64,000 nt of DNA from QHWT01 sp963755695 (GCA_963755695.1 CAVWLB010000008.1:434001-498000), one strand, 5' to 3'; numbered from the stretch's first letter, positions 1 to 11,030 are shown. Notes: generated by a model not told the origin, from the sequence alone. Translations and numbers: made by a program.

Positions 1-544
1 CGCGACGTGCGTGATCAGATAGCCGAGATAGATCGGGTGCCGCACGAAGCGATAGAGGCCCGTGCGAGACGACGCCGCGGTTGGCCGGCGTCAGGCCGAA
101 GCTGCGGCCGAGCGTGACCTTGCCGGCGATCACGACGATCAGGCCGACCGCCGATCAGCGCCACGGTCGTCGATTCCGGCGCCAGCGCGCGACTGTCCGC
201 CGGGTCGAACCAGCAGCGGGCCGAAGCGTCGAGACCAGCGTCAGCAGCCGCGCGCGCAGGCTGCGATCGACCGCCGCCGGCGCGTCGCCGGACACCGTCA
301 GCACGACGACGAGCGCTTCGCTGACGAGCAGCAGCAGCCCGGTGACCTGGCCGGTCTCGGCGAAGTCGTGCGCCGAGCCGCATCGCCATCATCGAGAACA
401 GCGACGACGATCGTCGCCTTTGCGGCCAGCTCGGCCCAGATCGCGTCGTCGTCGCACCGGCGGGCGCGGGCGCTCCAGCCCGAATGTGCGGAACGCTGCT
501 CCGCGGGTCAGCGCTACGGGCAGAGCGAATGCGAGACGTTTCAT
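1..544 (-). CDS. Isoprenylcysteine carboxyl methyltransferase-like membrane protein, 3'-partial and frameshifted
   Basis: The coding sense is recovered only by changing frame. It reads MKRLAFALPVALTR at the start (ATG 542-544), then a hydrophobic stretch with TGLLLLVSEALVVVLT, and near the window edge GRSFGLTPANRGVV followed by GLYRFVRHPIYLGYLITH. The RHPxYxGYL motif is typical of the ICMT/NnrU-like membrane methyltransferase family, which uses S-adenosylmethionine; the substrate here is unknown. At least two frameshifts (near 60 and 205) break the frame. Removing one base in a short G or C run restores it at both. The start lies 3 bp after the stop of the AAA ATPase gene, so it appears to be the last visible gene of the Tad operon. 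The C-terminus lies outside the window. Family assignment is fairly safe, function is not. Confidence 0.6.
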
Positions 545-547
545 GGC

Positions 548-1914
548 CTATACCTTGACTTCGTTACCCTGCGACTCCGACTCCTCGAGGAAGTAGCTGC
601 CGCACGCCGCGTCGAGCAGCTCGCGCGTGATCGACCGGCTCGCGCTGCTGGTAGCGGCACATGTCGACGACCTGCTCGACGAGGTCGCGCGGATGGCAGG
701 CGCGCATCTGGAGCTTGCGCGGCTGGTAGTACTTGCGCTGCAGGTACTCGACCATCACCGGATCGAACGCCAGCTCGCGCTTGCGGCAGTTCAGCTCGAA
801 GATCCGGCGAGTACTCGTCGATCGTCGGGTTCTTCGCGAGGATCTTGTACGGGAATGCGGCGCAGGAACGCTTCGTCGGCGAGCGACTCCGGCTTGAGGT
901 TGGTCGCGAAGATGATGAACACGTTGAACGGGATCTCGAACTTGCGGCCGGTGTGCAGCGTCAGGAAGTCGACGCGGCTCTCGAGCGGCACGATCCAGCG
1001 GTTCAGCAGGTCGCGCGGCGGAATCCGCTGGCGGCCGAAGTCGTCGACGACGAACACGCCGCCGTTGGCCTTCATCTGGATCGGCGCTTCGTAGAACTTC
1101 GCGATCGGGTTGAACGTCAGGTCGAGCATCTCGAGCGTCAGCTCGCCGCCGACGACGACGACCGGGCGCCGGATCTGTTCCCAGCGGCGATCGTGCGCCG
1201 CGGTCGCGATGACGCTCTCCGACGCGCCGGGCCGTGCGGTCGACACGTGGCTGACCGGGTCGTACATCGTGATGATCTGGCCGTCGACGTCGATCGCGTG
1301 CGGCATGTGCATCTCGCTGCCGAGCGCGCGGCCGATGCCTTCGGCGACGACGGTCTTGCCGTTGCCGGGCGCGCCGTAGAGGAACAGCGACTTGCCGGAG
1401 TTCACCGCCGGCCCGAGCTGGTCGAACATCGCCCTTGCTGACGATCAGGTGCTCGAAGCCGCGTGCGAGGCGGTCTTGCGATCGACGTACGGCCGCGCCG
1501 CCATGCAGGCGCGCACGTAGGCGTTGTACTGCGCGAGCGGCACCGGCGCCGGGCCGACGTAGCGGCAGATGTCGAGGAACTGCATCGCGCGCTCGCGCCC
1601 GAGGTCGGTCAGCGACGTAGCGATACCCGGCGGTGCCGGCGCCGCTGGTGCCGCGCACTTCGACCAGCTTCTCGACGCGCGCGTGCTGGATCAGCGCGTC
1701 GAGCACCGAGTACGGCAGGCGCAGCGCTCTCGGCGAGCCGCGTGCCGCTGCTCTCGCCGGCGACCAGCGTCTTCAGCATCAGCTGCGCGAGCGTGTCGGG
1801 ATGCAGGCCGGTCTCCTCGATGGTCGTCGGCGGCGGCGGCGGCGTCGGGCTGCCGGTCCGCGCGTGCGCGGTCGGTGACGCCGTCGACAGCTCATCTGCG
1901 CGTCGACTCGTCAT
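548..1914 (-). CDS. AAA-family ATPase of the Tad locus (frameshifted)
   Basis: A protein of about 450 residues is recovered across three frames. The N-terminal third has a helical segment around EETGLHPDTLAQLMLKTL. The central AAA module has a Walker A loop (LYGAPGNGKTVVAEG, near 1390) and a Walker B-like VFVVDDFGRQR, with IIFATNLKP as the sensor region. The C-terminal lid reads RKRELAFDPVMVEYL and PRDLVEQVVDMCRY. Such ATPases occur beside Tad secretion genes in several phyla, but their role is not established; a chaperone or remodelling role is an inference. The ATG overlaps the stop of the upstream DUF192 gene by 3 bases, and the stop is 3 bp before the next gene, indicating translational coupling. 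At least three frameshifts are present. Confidence 0.72.
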
Positions 1915-2296
1915 CGCGGCTCGCCGTCCTGCCGGCTCGAATGCGATCCGATGGCCGAGCTCGGTGCCGGACGCGGTCGAGCGTGCCGGCCGGCAGTTCG
2001 AGCACGCCGGCGGTGCCGCGGCGCGGCAGCCGGATCCGCCACGGCTTCAGGTCGACGACGCAATCGATGACCACGCCGCGCTCGTCGAGCGCGACCACGT
2101 CGATGGCAAACCGCATCCCGCAGGTGTGCACGCCGCGGCTCGGCACGATCCAGAGCGCTTCGCCCGGCTCGAGCCCGTCGCGCGACAGCAGCCCGACCGC
2201 GCGCGTCGCGCGCGTGGCCGCGACGCCGACGCTGGTCGGCGACGATCGCGCCGGTGTTCAGTGTTGCGTCGCGATGCAGTCGTCGACCGCGGTCAT
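1911..2296 (-). CDS. DUF192 family protein (frameshifted)
   Basis: The recovered protein of about 128 residues contains GEALWIVPSRGVHTCGMRF and IDVVALDERGVVID, then an ELPAGT segment. These are the hallmark motifs of DUF192 (Pfam PF02643), small beta-barrel proteins of unknown function that are sometimes exported. The N-terminal part (VGVAATRATRAVGLLSRD) sits in a second frame, and the C-terminal end changes frame again before a TGA at 1911-1913. The ATG (2294-2296) overlaps the tadC stop as ATGA, and the stop overlaps the ATG of the AAA gene, so it is embedded in the Tad operon. Presence of DUF192 in a pilus operon hints at an envelope role, which is inference only. Confidence 0.7.
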
Positions 2297-3209
2297 TTCA
2301 TGTTCTCGATCATCGGGAACAGCACCGTGACGAACCTGATCGCCGCCGGGCCGATGGTCACGACCCAGATCGCCGGGAAGATGCAGAAGACCAGCGGGAA
2401 CACCATCTTGACGCCGGTCTTCGCCGCCGCTTCCTCGGCGCGCTGGCGGCGCTTGGTGCGCAGCGTCTCGGAGTAGACGCGCAGCGACTGCGCGACGCTG
2501 GTGCCGAACTTGTCGGTCTGGATCAGCATCGTGACCAGCGAGCTGAGGTCGTCGACGCCGGTGCGATCGGCGAGGTTGCGCAGCGCTTCGGCGCGCGGCT
2601 TGCCGGCGCGCAGCTCGAGGTTGATCAGCCGCAGCTCGTCGGACAGCTCCGGATAGGCGAACGCCAGCTCGCTGCCGACGCGCGACAGCGCCTGGTCGAG
2701 GCCGAGGCCCGCTTCGACGCTGACCACGAGCAGGTCGAGCATGTCGGCGAGCGACAGGCGGATGCGGTGCGCGCGGCGCTTGGCCAGGCGCGCCAGCACC
2801 ATGCCCGGCAGCACGTAGCCGAGCGCCGAGGCCGCCGAGCGCCATCGTCATGTTCGGCCGCGCCACGATCGAGGTCGAGAAGAGCGCGAACAGCGCGAGC
2901 GCGAACAGCGACGCGGATGCCGAAGAAGATCGTCAGCGCTTCGTCGCGGCGGTAGCCCGCCTGCACCAGGCGCAGCCGCAGCGAGCCCAGCTCCTTCGGC
3001 GATCGCGGCGCCTTCTCGCCGAGCCGCTTCAACAGGCCGACCAGCGCCTGGAAGCCGCGGCTTCTGCTTCGTTCGGCTCGCGGCCGAGCGTCAGCTCCTC
3101 GAGGCGGCGGTCGATCGCGACCGCGCGCGACGGCATCAACGCGTAGCGCGGCGGCCGCGACGAGCGCGGACCCGAACACGAACGCGAGGAGCGGCAGCAT
3201 CATCGTCAC
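2293..3209 (-). CDS. tadC: Tad pilus inner-membrane platform protein TadC (frameshifted)
   Basis: This is a type II secretion F-domain (T2SSF) protein of about 305 residues. The C-terminal half is intact (2293-2814) and contains LADMLDLLVVSVEAGLGLDQ, PRAEALRNLADRTGVDDLSS, TDKFGTSVAQSLR and a terminal pair of membrane helices with PAIWVVTIGP. The N-terminal half begins with a membrane helix (MMLPLLAFVFGSALVAAA) and contains LRLRLVQAGYRRDEAL in other frames. With TadB it forms the platform on which the CpaF ATPase drives Flp pilus assembly. I chose the GTG at 3207-3209, just after the tadB stop; an ATG two codons downstream is an alternative. At least three frameshifts lie between 2815 and 3110. 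Confidence 0.83.
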
Positions 3210-3210
3210 G

Positions 3211-4207
3211 CTACACCTCGATCTTGACGACCTGCTTGATCCAGAAGTACCCGATGGTCTGCATGCACGAGCGGCGCCATCAGCATCATCTGGCCCATGC
3301 GCTCGCGGAACAGCAGGTTCATGTGTTCGGGGTTGATGAACGACAGCGCGATGCCGAGAACCGCCGGCAGCGCCAGCAGCACGTAGCCGGTCAGGCGGCC
3401 GTGCGCCGTGTAGACGCGCACCTGGCGCAGGATCTTGAAGCGCTCGCGGACGACGTGCGCGAGGTTCTCGAGGATCTCCGACAGGTTGCCGCCGGTCTCG
3501 CGCTGGATCAGCACGGCGGTCGCAGAAGAACCGGACGTCGAGCAGCGGGATGCGCACGTCAGGTTCTCGAGCGCGTCCTTCAGCGGCAGACCGAAGTTCT
3601 GCTCGTCGAACGTCTTCCGGAACTCGGGGCCGACCGGCTCCGGCATCTCGTCGGCGACCATCTTCAGGCCGGTCGCGAACGCGTGGCCGGCCTTGAGCGC
3701 GCGCGAGATCAGGTCGAGCGCCTCGGGGAACTGCTCTTCGAACGCGCGCAGCCGCCGCGTGCGCTTGATCTTGAGGAACAGGAACGGCATCGCGAAGCCG
3801 ACGCATCGCCGCCGACCAATCCAGCCGACGCTCATGCGCAGCAGCGCGGCGACGATGAAGCCGACAGACGAGCGCCGAGCACCAGCGCGATCAGCGAGCA
3901 GCGCCGCTGATGCTGGTCTTCACGCCCGGACTGCTCGATCCACGTGCGCGAGCGCCGATCCGCGCGTCGGTCCCGGCCAGCAGCCGGTCGAGCGCGGGCA
4001 GCGCGCCGGCGTGGCTGGTCCTTGACGAGCGCCGCGCTCGCTTCCTCGGGTTCCTCGTCGAGCGGCCGCGACACTTCCTCCAGGCGCGCGTCCAGCTTGC
4101 GCTGCAGCCAGCATGCCCGGCAGCTTCGTGAACGCCGAAGTAGGCGCCGAGCACGCAGCGCCGACGCCGAGCACGAACACCGAGAGGATCAGGATGACGC
4201 CGGCCAT
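3211..4207 (-). CDS. tadB: Tad pilus inner-membrane platform protein TadB (frameshifted)
   Basis: About 330 residues are recovered. An N-terminal membrane anchor (MAGVILILSVFVLGVGAA) is followed by a linker, then the T2SSF domain with FPEALDLISRALKAGHAFAT, PVGPEFRKTFDEQNFGLPL and TGGNLSEILENLAHVVRERF. The last part holds two helices with TGYVLLALPAVLGIALSFI. The order anchor, linker, T2SSF is that of TadB. The ATG (4205-4207) shares one base with the cpaF stop (TAATG), a coupling arrangement. Frameshifts occur near 3220-3270, 3525-3560 and through 3790-4130. Confidence 0.82.
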
Positions 4208-5554
4208 TACCGCACCTCCGTGACGCCTTCGAACATGTCCGGCGGCAGGTGGACGCCGGAGGCCTTCAGCCGCTCGCACGCCTTCGGCCGGACGCCGGTG
4301 GCGCGGAAGCGGCCGATGACCTTGCCGTCCTGCGTCACGCCGAGCTTCTCGAACAGGAAGATCTCCTGCATGGTGATGACGTCGCCTTCCATGCCGGTGA
4401 TCTCGGAGATGCTCGTCACCTTGCGCGTGCCGTCGCTCATGCGCGACTGCTGGATGACGATCTGGATCGCCGCGGCAATCTGCTGGCGCATCGCGCGCTC
4501 GGGCAGGTTGGTCGCGCCCATCGCGATCATCGTCTCGATTCTCGACAGCGCGTCGCGCGGCGTGTTGGCGTGGACGGTCGTCAGCGATCCGTCGTGGCCG
4601 GTGTTCATCGCCTGGAGCATGTCGAGCGCTTCCTCGCCTCGCGTCTCGCCGACGACGATGCGGTCGGGACGCATACGCAGGGCGTTGACCAGCAGCTGCC
4701 GCTGCTTGATCGCGCCCTTGCCTTCGACGTTCGGCGGCCGCGTCTCGAGCCGCGCCACGTGCTCCTGGTGCAGCTGAAGTTCCGCCGCGTCCTCGATCGT
4801 GACGATGCGCTCGCGCTCGGAGATGAACGCCGACAGCACGTTGAGCAGCGTCGTCTTGCCGGCGCCGGTGCCGCCGCTGATCAGCATGTTCAGCCGCGCG
4901 CGCACGCAGTGCTCGAGGAACTCGAGCATCGGCCGCGTCAGCGAACGGATGGTCACGAGGTCCTCCGCCTTCAGCCGCTCGGCCGGAAAACGGCGGATCG
5001 AGAGCAGCGGGCCGTCGACCGCGAGCGGCGGAATGATCGCGTTGACACGCGAGCCGTCCGGCAGGCGCGCGTCGACCATCGGCGAGCTGTCGTCGACGCG
5101 GCGGCCGACGCCGCTGACGATGCGGTCGATGACGCGCATCAGGTGCTTGTCGTCCTGGAACGTGGTCGGCAGCCGTTCGAGCTTGCCGCTGCGCTCGACG
5201 TAGACGTGCTTGTAGGTGTTGACCAGGATGTCGCTGATCGCCGGGTCGCGCAGCAGCGGCTCGAGCGGCCCGAGGCCGAAGACCTCGTCGATGACGTCGC
5301 CGAGGATGGCTTCGCGCTCGCTCATGCTGAGCGGCATGCCCTCTTCGGCGATCAGGTCGAAGAGCAGCGTGCGGATTTCCGCTTCCGCGCGCGCGCGCTC
5401 GGCCGAGGCGAGCGCCTCGAGGTTCAGCCGGTTGAGCAGCTTGCGGTGAACGTTGGCCTTCAGCTCGAGGTACTGGGCCGCGGCGCGTTCGGGACGCGGC
5501 GACGTGCGCGGCGCCGGTGCCGCCCGACTGACCGATGGAAACAGGAGCGCTCAT
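4207..5554 (-). CDS. cpaF: Tad pilus assembly ATPase CpaF/TadA (frameshifted near N-terminus)
   Basis: This is the secretion ATPase that powers Flp pilin polymerisation on the cytoplasmic face. The region 4207-5337 is one open frame and carries PLEPLLRDPAISDILVN, IRRFPAERL, the Walker A loop SGGTGAGKTTLLN, the Asp box, RIVVGETRGEEALDML (Walker B), the His box TVHANTPRDALSR and the CpaF-type C-terminus. The true start is the ATG at 5552-5554 (MSAPVSIGQSGG). One frameshift near 5470-5520 separates the short N-terminal part from the rest. The reconstructed length of about 449 residues fits the family. It follows cpaE closely and precedes tadB with a one-base overlap. Confidence 0.92.
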
Positions 5555-5568
5555 GGTTGACCGGTTCC

Positions 5569-6771
5569 TTAGAAGATGCCGAGGAAAACGCGCTTGCGCT
5601 CGGCTTCCGGCTTCGCCTCGCCGCCGCTCCGCTGGCCGCCATCCCGACGAGCTGACGCGTGAAGCTGTCGAACTGCGACGCGATTTCCGAGTTGTTGGTC
5701 AGCGTCAGCGGCACGCCGGAGTTGAGCGCGGTCGACACCGTCCGGTAGTCGCTCGAGAACGTGTGGTGGATGCCGTAGCCGAGCGCGGTCTCGATCTGCT
5801 TGGGCGCGATCAGGTGCTGGTCCGACACGCGATTCAGCAGCACCTTGATCCGCTCGCTGCCGGCGCCGAGCTGACGCACGCGATCGACCAGGCGCTGGGC
5901 GTTGCGGATCGACGGCACGTCGGGATTGGTGACGAGGAAAATCGTGTCGGCCGCATACAGCGCCGACGCGACGCACGAGTTGATCGACGTTGCCGGCGTC
6001 GATGACGACGTAGTCGTAGATGCGGGTGAGCACGCGCAGCAGCTCTTCGATCGCGCGGGCGTCCTGCGCGTTCGGGACGATCGAACTGCTCGGAGCCGGC
6101 CAGGATGTCGAGGCCCGACTTGTGCTTCGCGACCAGCTCCTTCAGGAAGTCCTTGTCGAGACGGTGGAGGTTCTCGATCGCGTCGAGCACCGTGAAGCGC
6201 GGCCGCACGCCGAGAAACAGCGCCACCTCGCCGAGGCACGCCTTCAGGTCGACGACGATCGTCGGGCGCTTGGTCAGCCGCGCGAGCTCGACGCCGCAGT
6301 TCACCGCCACGGTCGTCGTGCCGGCGCCGCCCTTGGCGCCGAGAAACGCGTGCGTCACGCACGGCGGCTTGGCGCCGGCAGTGGCCGCCTCGCGGCGCGT
6401 CGCGGTGCGGCGCACCGCGCCGTGGAACGACTCCTCCATCGCGCGCGAGGCCTGGGTCGGCTCGCCGCCGCGTCCAGGGGAAGAACTCGTTGGCGCCGGC
6501 GCGCATCGCCTGGAGAATCAGATCGGGCTCCGCCGCGGCGGCGATCGCAAAGATCGCCAGCGATCGCGCTCGAGGCCCGCAGCCGCTCGATGGCCGCCAT
6601 GCCCGACGAGGCGTCAGCGCGGATGTCGACGACGACGAGGTCGGGCGCAGCCCCCTCGAGGCTGCGCCCTTCGACGATGCCGACCGGCACGCCGCAGGCG
6701 CGCAGCAGCTGCGCGACTTGCCGTTTGAATTCTTCGTCGTAGCTGACGATCTGCGCACTGAGTTGGGCCAT
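5569..6771 (-). CDS. cpaE: CpaE/TadZ-type pilus localisation ATPase (frameshifted)
   Basis: The N-terminal part (MAQLSAQIVSYDEEFKRQVA and DLVVVDIRADASSGMAAIER) looks like an atypical receiver domain. It is followed by a MinD/ParA-like ATPase with the deviant Walker A AKGGAGTTTVAVNCG near 6335, then PTIVVDLKACLGEVALFLG and AADTIFLVTNPDVPSIRNA. The architecture is that of CpaE/TadZ, which places the Tad machine at the cell pole in Caulobacter; the location here is inferred. The reconstructed length is about 400 residues. At least three frameshifts (near 6570, 6460 and 5985-6095) break it. The stop is 15 bp before the cpaF ATG. Confidence 0.85.
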
Positions 6772-6819
6772 AGACAGTTACCCGCTCTTACGAATTACCA
6801 GTTGTCAGCTACTCGCTGA

Positions 6820-7991
6820 TTATTGAACCAGCCGGATGGCTTTCGGGAACACCGCCGGCGGGGCCGGACCCGCAGTCTTGTCGATGACACCGCCGATCGG
6901 CGTGACCCGCCCGAAGACTTCGTTACCCCGCATCTCTTCAACGAAGAAACCCAGATAGTTCACGAATTTCAGTGATGCGTTGCGGCCGGTCTGCTTGCCT
7001 GTTGCGTAGTAGACCGGGTCGAAGAGCGGGATGATCGACGACGCGCGGGCTCGGGTGCATGCTGCTGACGACCTTCTTGTTCGACACGTCCCAGTACGCA
7101 TCCGGATCCTTCGCGATCAAGTCCTCCATGCCCTGCTTGGTCGGGCCCACCATGTTGCCGGGCTCGGGCTCGAAGGTGTCGCCGACGTGCAGCATGGTCG
7201 TGTTGCAGTTGGCGATGTTCCAGCGGTAATCGGCCCCGCCGCTGCTGCCCGGGATCGCATACGGGTTGTAGAAGCTGGGGGCGACCTTCGTGGTGTTGTC
7301 GGCCTTCAGCACGACCTCCATTCCCCGTGTCCCGCTCCGCGTTGTACCCCGTGTAGTTGACCGGGTCGTCCGGGCCGATATAGACGTCATCCGGACCGGA
7401 CTGCCCGCCCTTCTTTCCTCCGCCACCACCACCGCCCATGTCGAAGGTCGAGACCAGCGGATCCCAACCGCCTGGATCTGCTTTTCGGTCCAGCGGTCGG
7501 GAATCGTGAACGGCTTGACGCACGTTTCGCGTTCGCCGGCGACGCCTCCGCCGTCGCCGTCGCCCCGACGTCGCATTCGGCATTCCGAAGTACCGCGCGA
7601 TGAGGGTCGACAGCGGATTGCCGCGTTCCTCGGTGCGGAACACGTTCACCTTGACGCGATTCGAGAGTCCCGTGGGACCTACCGGAAAGGTCACGTCAGG
7701 GACTTCGACCGACACGTTCTCGCGCATCACCTGGTTGCCGCGCGCGGCGGCCAGCGCATTGGTGACCGCCGGTCCGGTCGCCGTGCGATCGTCGTAGTTG
7801 TTGAAGACGAGCGCGGTCGCCCCGGCGAGCGCGCCGGCATCGGCCGAGTTCTGAGCCTGGCTGCGTGCGGTCATCATCATGCCGACATCGATCGCCAGCA
7901 TGCTGGCCCCGAGAAACGCCATGAATCCGAGCCCGACGAACACCATCGAGAACCCGCGTTGGTCGTCTTTTATCCGCCAAGTGCGCTTCAT
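6820..7991 (-). CDS. tadG: TadG-like pilus assembly protein (frameshifted)
   Basis: The N-terminus has the TadG/Tad-domain signature: a short basic start, then GFSMVFVGLGFMAFLGASML as the single membrane helix and ARSQAQNSADAGALAGA. The extracytoplasmic part carries FPVGPTGLSNRVKV and a glycine run (seven Gly) near 7430, then VNYTGYNAERD, and ends with GFFVEEMRGNEVFGRVTP. Total length is about 390 residues. TadG proteins are anchored in the inner membrane and contribute to pilus biogenesis. Frameshifts lie near 7570, 7480, 7330 and 7045. The next gene downstream, cpaE, starts 48 bp away. Confidence 0.75.
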
Positions 7992-8039
7992 GATTTGCCT
8001 CCGGCGATCGCTTGCCGCTGTCGGCGCTTCTCAATGCGC

Positions 8040-8057
8040 GTGGGGCCTGAGCCCCAC
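8040..8057. terminator. Hairpin between the secretin and tadG genes
   Basis: GTGGGGC and GCCCCAC form a perfect 7-bp stem around a CTGA loop in the 126-bp gap between the two minus-strand genes. There is no T-tract, so it could be a processing site or attenuator rather than a terminator. The remaining gap has C/T-rich short repeats (near 8076-8105) and no visible gene. Confidence 0.4.
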
Positions 8058-8117
8058 GGCTGCCGGCCATCCTCCGCCCCTCCGCCCCCGTTAGTCCGTT
8101 AGCCTCCCCACGTGACC

Positions 8118-10143
8118 TTAGTTTTCAGGCGAGCCACCTTTGCCACCTTTCGCCTTGTCGATCTCCGCCTGGTAGGCAGCCTGGGCCTGACGGAGCCGCT
8201 CGGCTGCTTCCGCAAGTGACTTCTCGCGCTTCTTCGCCTCGGCCTGCTTCTGGTGATCGGCCCCGGAGTTCTTACGCGCAACTTCCGCCTCGCGCTTCGC
8301 GCGCTCCTGATCGAGCTTTTCCTGGCGGGCCTTTTCTTCCGCCGCCTTCTGATCCGCCACCTTCTTGACTTCGGCGTCCTTGCGCTCCTGCGCGACCCGC
8401 TCTTCTGCGTCCTTGCGATCCTGCGCCGCCTTCGCCTCGGCGTCCTTGCGATCCTGTTCGGCCCTGGCCTTCGCCGCTTCCTCGGCCTGGCGACGCTGGT
8501 TCTCGAGCGCCTTGGCTTCCGCCTTCGATGGCTTCGGCACCGCCGTGGTATGCAGCATCGGAGCGGCCGTCGCCGCCTTCTTGTCCGCCGGCTTGCGCTC
8601 GGTCGCCGCCTTCTGGTCCGCGGCCGGCTGCGCCATCCGCGAAGGCGCCGGGGTCACGGCCGCCGCGTCGTTGTGGTTGTCGTTGCGAGGCGGCTGCGCG
8701 GTCGGTGCGGCGCCTCCCGCGGGGTAGCGCGGCGAACCGACGTACGGCGCCGGCGGCGGCAACGGTTTGCTCGGCGCCCCGAGGATACGGCTCGACGAGT
8801 CGTCGGCAGGCCCTCGCGACACGCCCGATCGATCCCTTGCGCACGATCTGCGGCGTGATCATCACGACGAGCTCGGTCTGGTTCTTCTGATACGCGCGGC
8901 TCTTGAACAGGTAGCCGAGGACCGGGATGTCGCCGATGCCGGGAATCTTCTGCATCGTAGCTGTTCACCGTGTTGTTCATCAGCCCGGCGATCGCGAACG
9001 TCTGGCCGTCCTGCAGCTCCACTTCGGTCTCGGTGCGGCGCGTCGCCAGCGCCGGCACGCGGAAGCCTTCAGAGCTGATGGCGTTGCTGAAGTCGAGCGA
9101 GCTGACTTCCGGCTTGACCTTCAGGTTGATCAGGTCGCCGCCGAGCACGGTCGGCGTGAAGTTCAGGCGGACGCCGAATTCCTTGAACATGATCGTGACC
9201 GACGCTGCCGCCGCCGCCAGGCTGCACCACCGGATACGGATACTCGCCGCCGGCCAGGAAGCTGGCTTCCTTGCCGTTGAGCGCGATCAGGTTCGGCTCG
9301 GCCAGGCTCTGGAACAGACCCTTGTTCTGGAGCGCGCGGACCACCGCGCCGATGTTGTGCTTGGTGTTGAACACGAACACGTTCAGGAAGTCGCTGAACG
9401 TCAGCCCGCCCGGCTTGTCGCTGCTGTCGAAGTCCGGCGCGCGCGAACTGCTGGGTCGTCGTGCGGCCGAACCAGTCGTTCTTGTAGCCGTTGGCGATGA
9501 AAGTTCGCGCCCAGCTCCTGCAGCGCGCTGCGGCTCACTTCCGCGAAGCGCACGCGCAGCATGCACCTGGTTCGAGGCCACGCCCTCCTGCTGCTTCAGC
9601 AGGTTGACGACGTTCTCCTTCTTCTCGACGTAGCCGCCGGCGACTTCCGCCGCCTTGTCGATGACGTACTTGCTCGAGACGGTGCCGGAGATGACGACGT
9701 CCTTGCCGCTGCCGACGACGCTGATCGGCCTCGCCGGGGAACAGATTGCGCATCTGCTCGATGAGCTGCGTGAGGTCGCGGCGCACGTTGACCTCGTAGG
9801 TCTTGATGCCGCCGGCGCGGTCCCACACGAACAGCGAGATGACGCCTGGCGTCTTGCCGTGAATCAGCAGCTGCTGCGGCGCCGTGACCATCGCGTCGGC
9901 GACGTCCGGCACGGTCAGCGACACGCGGGTGATCGCGGACCCGACGTTCAGGATCGTCGACCGGCCGACCAGCAGGTCGATGCCCGTCGCGTCCGTGGCA
10001 GTCGCCGCCGGGCCGGCGGTGATCGCGCCGGGCGAGCCGCTGAACGACACGGGCTGCTGCGCCTGCGGCGTCGCGACGAGGATCACGATGATGTAGACGA
10101 TCAGCGCGACGATCTTTGACGCCGCGGCACGACGGGGTTTCAT
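8118..10143 (-). CDS. cpaC: Tad outer-membrane secretin CpaC/RcpA with TolA-like C-terminal tail (frameshifted)
   Basis: The protein of about 675 residues begins with a signal helix (IVALIVYIIVILVATPQAQQ). It continues with a pilus/N-domain region (STILNVGSAITRVSLTVPDV, FVWDRAGGIKTYEVNVRRDL) and a BON-like segment, then the secretin core with FNTKHNIGAVVRALQNKGLF, AEPNLIALNGKEASFLAGGE, GVRLNFTPTVLGGDLINLKV, ELQDGQTFAIAGLMNNTVNS and IPGIGDIPVLGYLFKSRA. After the core it carries a proline-rich linker and about 150 residues rich in Ala, Lys, Glu and Asp with repeated QDRKDAE-like blocks, predicted as a long coiled coil. Secretins form the outer-membrane pore for the pilus. At least six single-base frameshifts divide it, for example near 8950, where removing one T joins NNTVNS to TMQKIPG. 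Confidence 0.85.
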
Positions 10144-11020
10144 GATTCCTCCAGATTCCTACTGATGACTTCCGCGGTGCGCTTGTCGCCGCGGATGATT
10201 TCAACCGTCGGGAGCGCGAGCGCACGACCGGCTGTCTGCGTCACCGGGCCCGCCGCCGCCTTGCGCGCCACGGTGTTGCTGGCCGTCTTTGCCGTCGGCG
10301 CCTTCACGGCGCCGATCAGATTGCCTGGCCGGATGCCCGGCGTCTCGGGCGCGCCCTGAGATCCAGCGGGTTGCGCAGCGCGAGCTGAATCTTGCCTTCG
10401 GTGCTCGCCAGCGCAAGGCGCTCCGCCTGGTCCGGATACACCAGCAGCGTGACGACCGTCACCTGCATCGGCTTGCCCTTGTCCTGGTCCTGCTCGATGC
10501 GCGTGCCGGCGGTCAGGACCTGCACGTTCGAGAGAATCACCTTCGAGGTGGCGTCCGGCAGGCTGTTGCTCGGGCTCGCCGTGGCCAGCGACGTCGACGC
10601 GGGTGCCGGGCAGGACGTAGCCGGCGACGCCGATCACCTCGTTCACGCGCACCGACAAGGCGCGCATCCCCTCGGGAATGACCGGCGGCAGCCCGGCGCC
10701 CGCTTCCTTCGAGGCGAGCTTGGCGGGAAGCACCACTTCGTTCTTCACGATCGGGACTGATCAGTCCGCGGCCGACGATGTCCTGGGCGCGCGCGAACGC
10801 TCCCTCCGGGCGCCTGCCCCGCCGGGAAGTTCACGACCGTCAGGTCTTCCTTCTTCAGCTCGGTGCCGAGCGCCAGGTCGGCAGCCGCGACGACGACGGG
10901 CTGCGTCGGCGTGGTCACGGTCTTGACCGGCTGGTTGTTGATCATGTTGTAGGTCCCGTACGCGAGACCTCCGCCGGCCAGAATGGCAATCGCCAGGACG
11001 GCAAAAATTCGGTTACGCAT
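10140..11020 (-). CDS. cpaB: Pilus assembly protein CpaB/RcpC (frameshifted)
   Basis: An N-terminal signal anchor (MRNRIFAVLAIAILAGGGLA) leads into a SAF domain with VVVAAADLALGTELKKEDLT. The RcpC-type region has MRALSVRVNEVIGVAGYVLP and PGTRVDV, then VQVLTAGTRIEQDQDKGKP and VTLLVYPDQAERLALAS. CpaB/RcpC is a periplasmic component working with the secretin. Length is about 290 residues after correcting three frameshifts (near 10812, 10590 and 10360). Its stop overlaps the start of the secretin gene by 4 bp (ATGA), showing tight coupling. Confidence 0.85.
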
Positions 11021-11030
11021 TGGTGGTCCC

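Noticed and set aside
564..1706. Long 380-residue minus-strand frame with Arg-rich composition
   Set aside because: Only parts of it carry the ATPase sequence; the Arg/Ala-rich stretches are off-frame readings caused by base shifts in the AAA gene.
4249..5655. Plus-strand 468-residue frame opposite cpaF
   Set aside because: It is antisense to the clear CpaF sequence, with Arg/Val-rich composition typical of GC-rich shadow frames.
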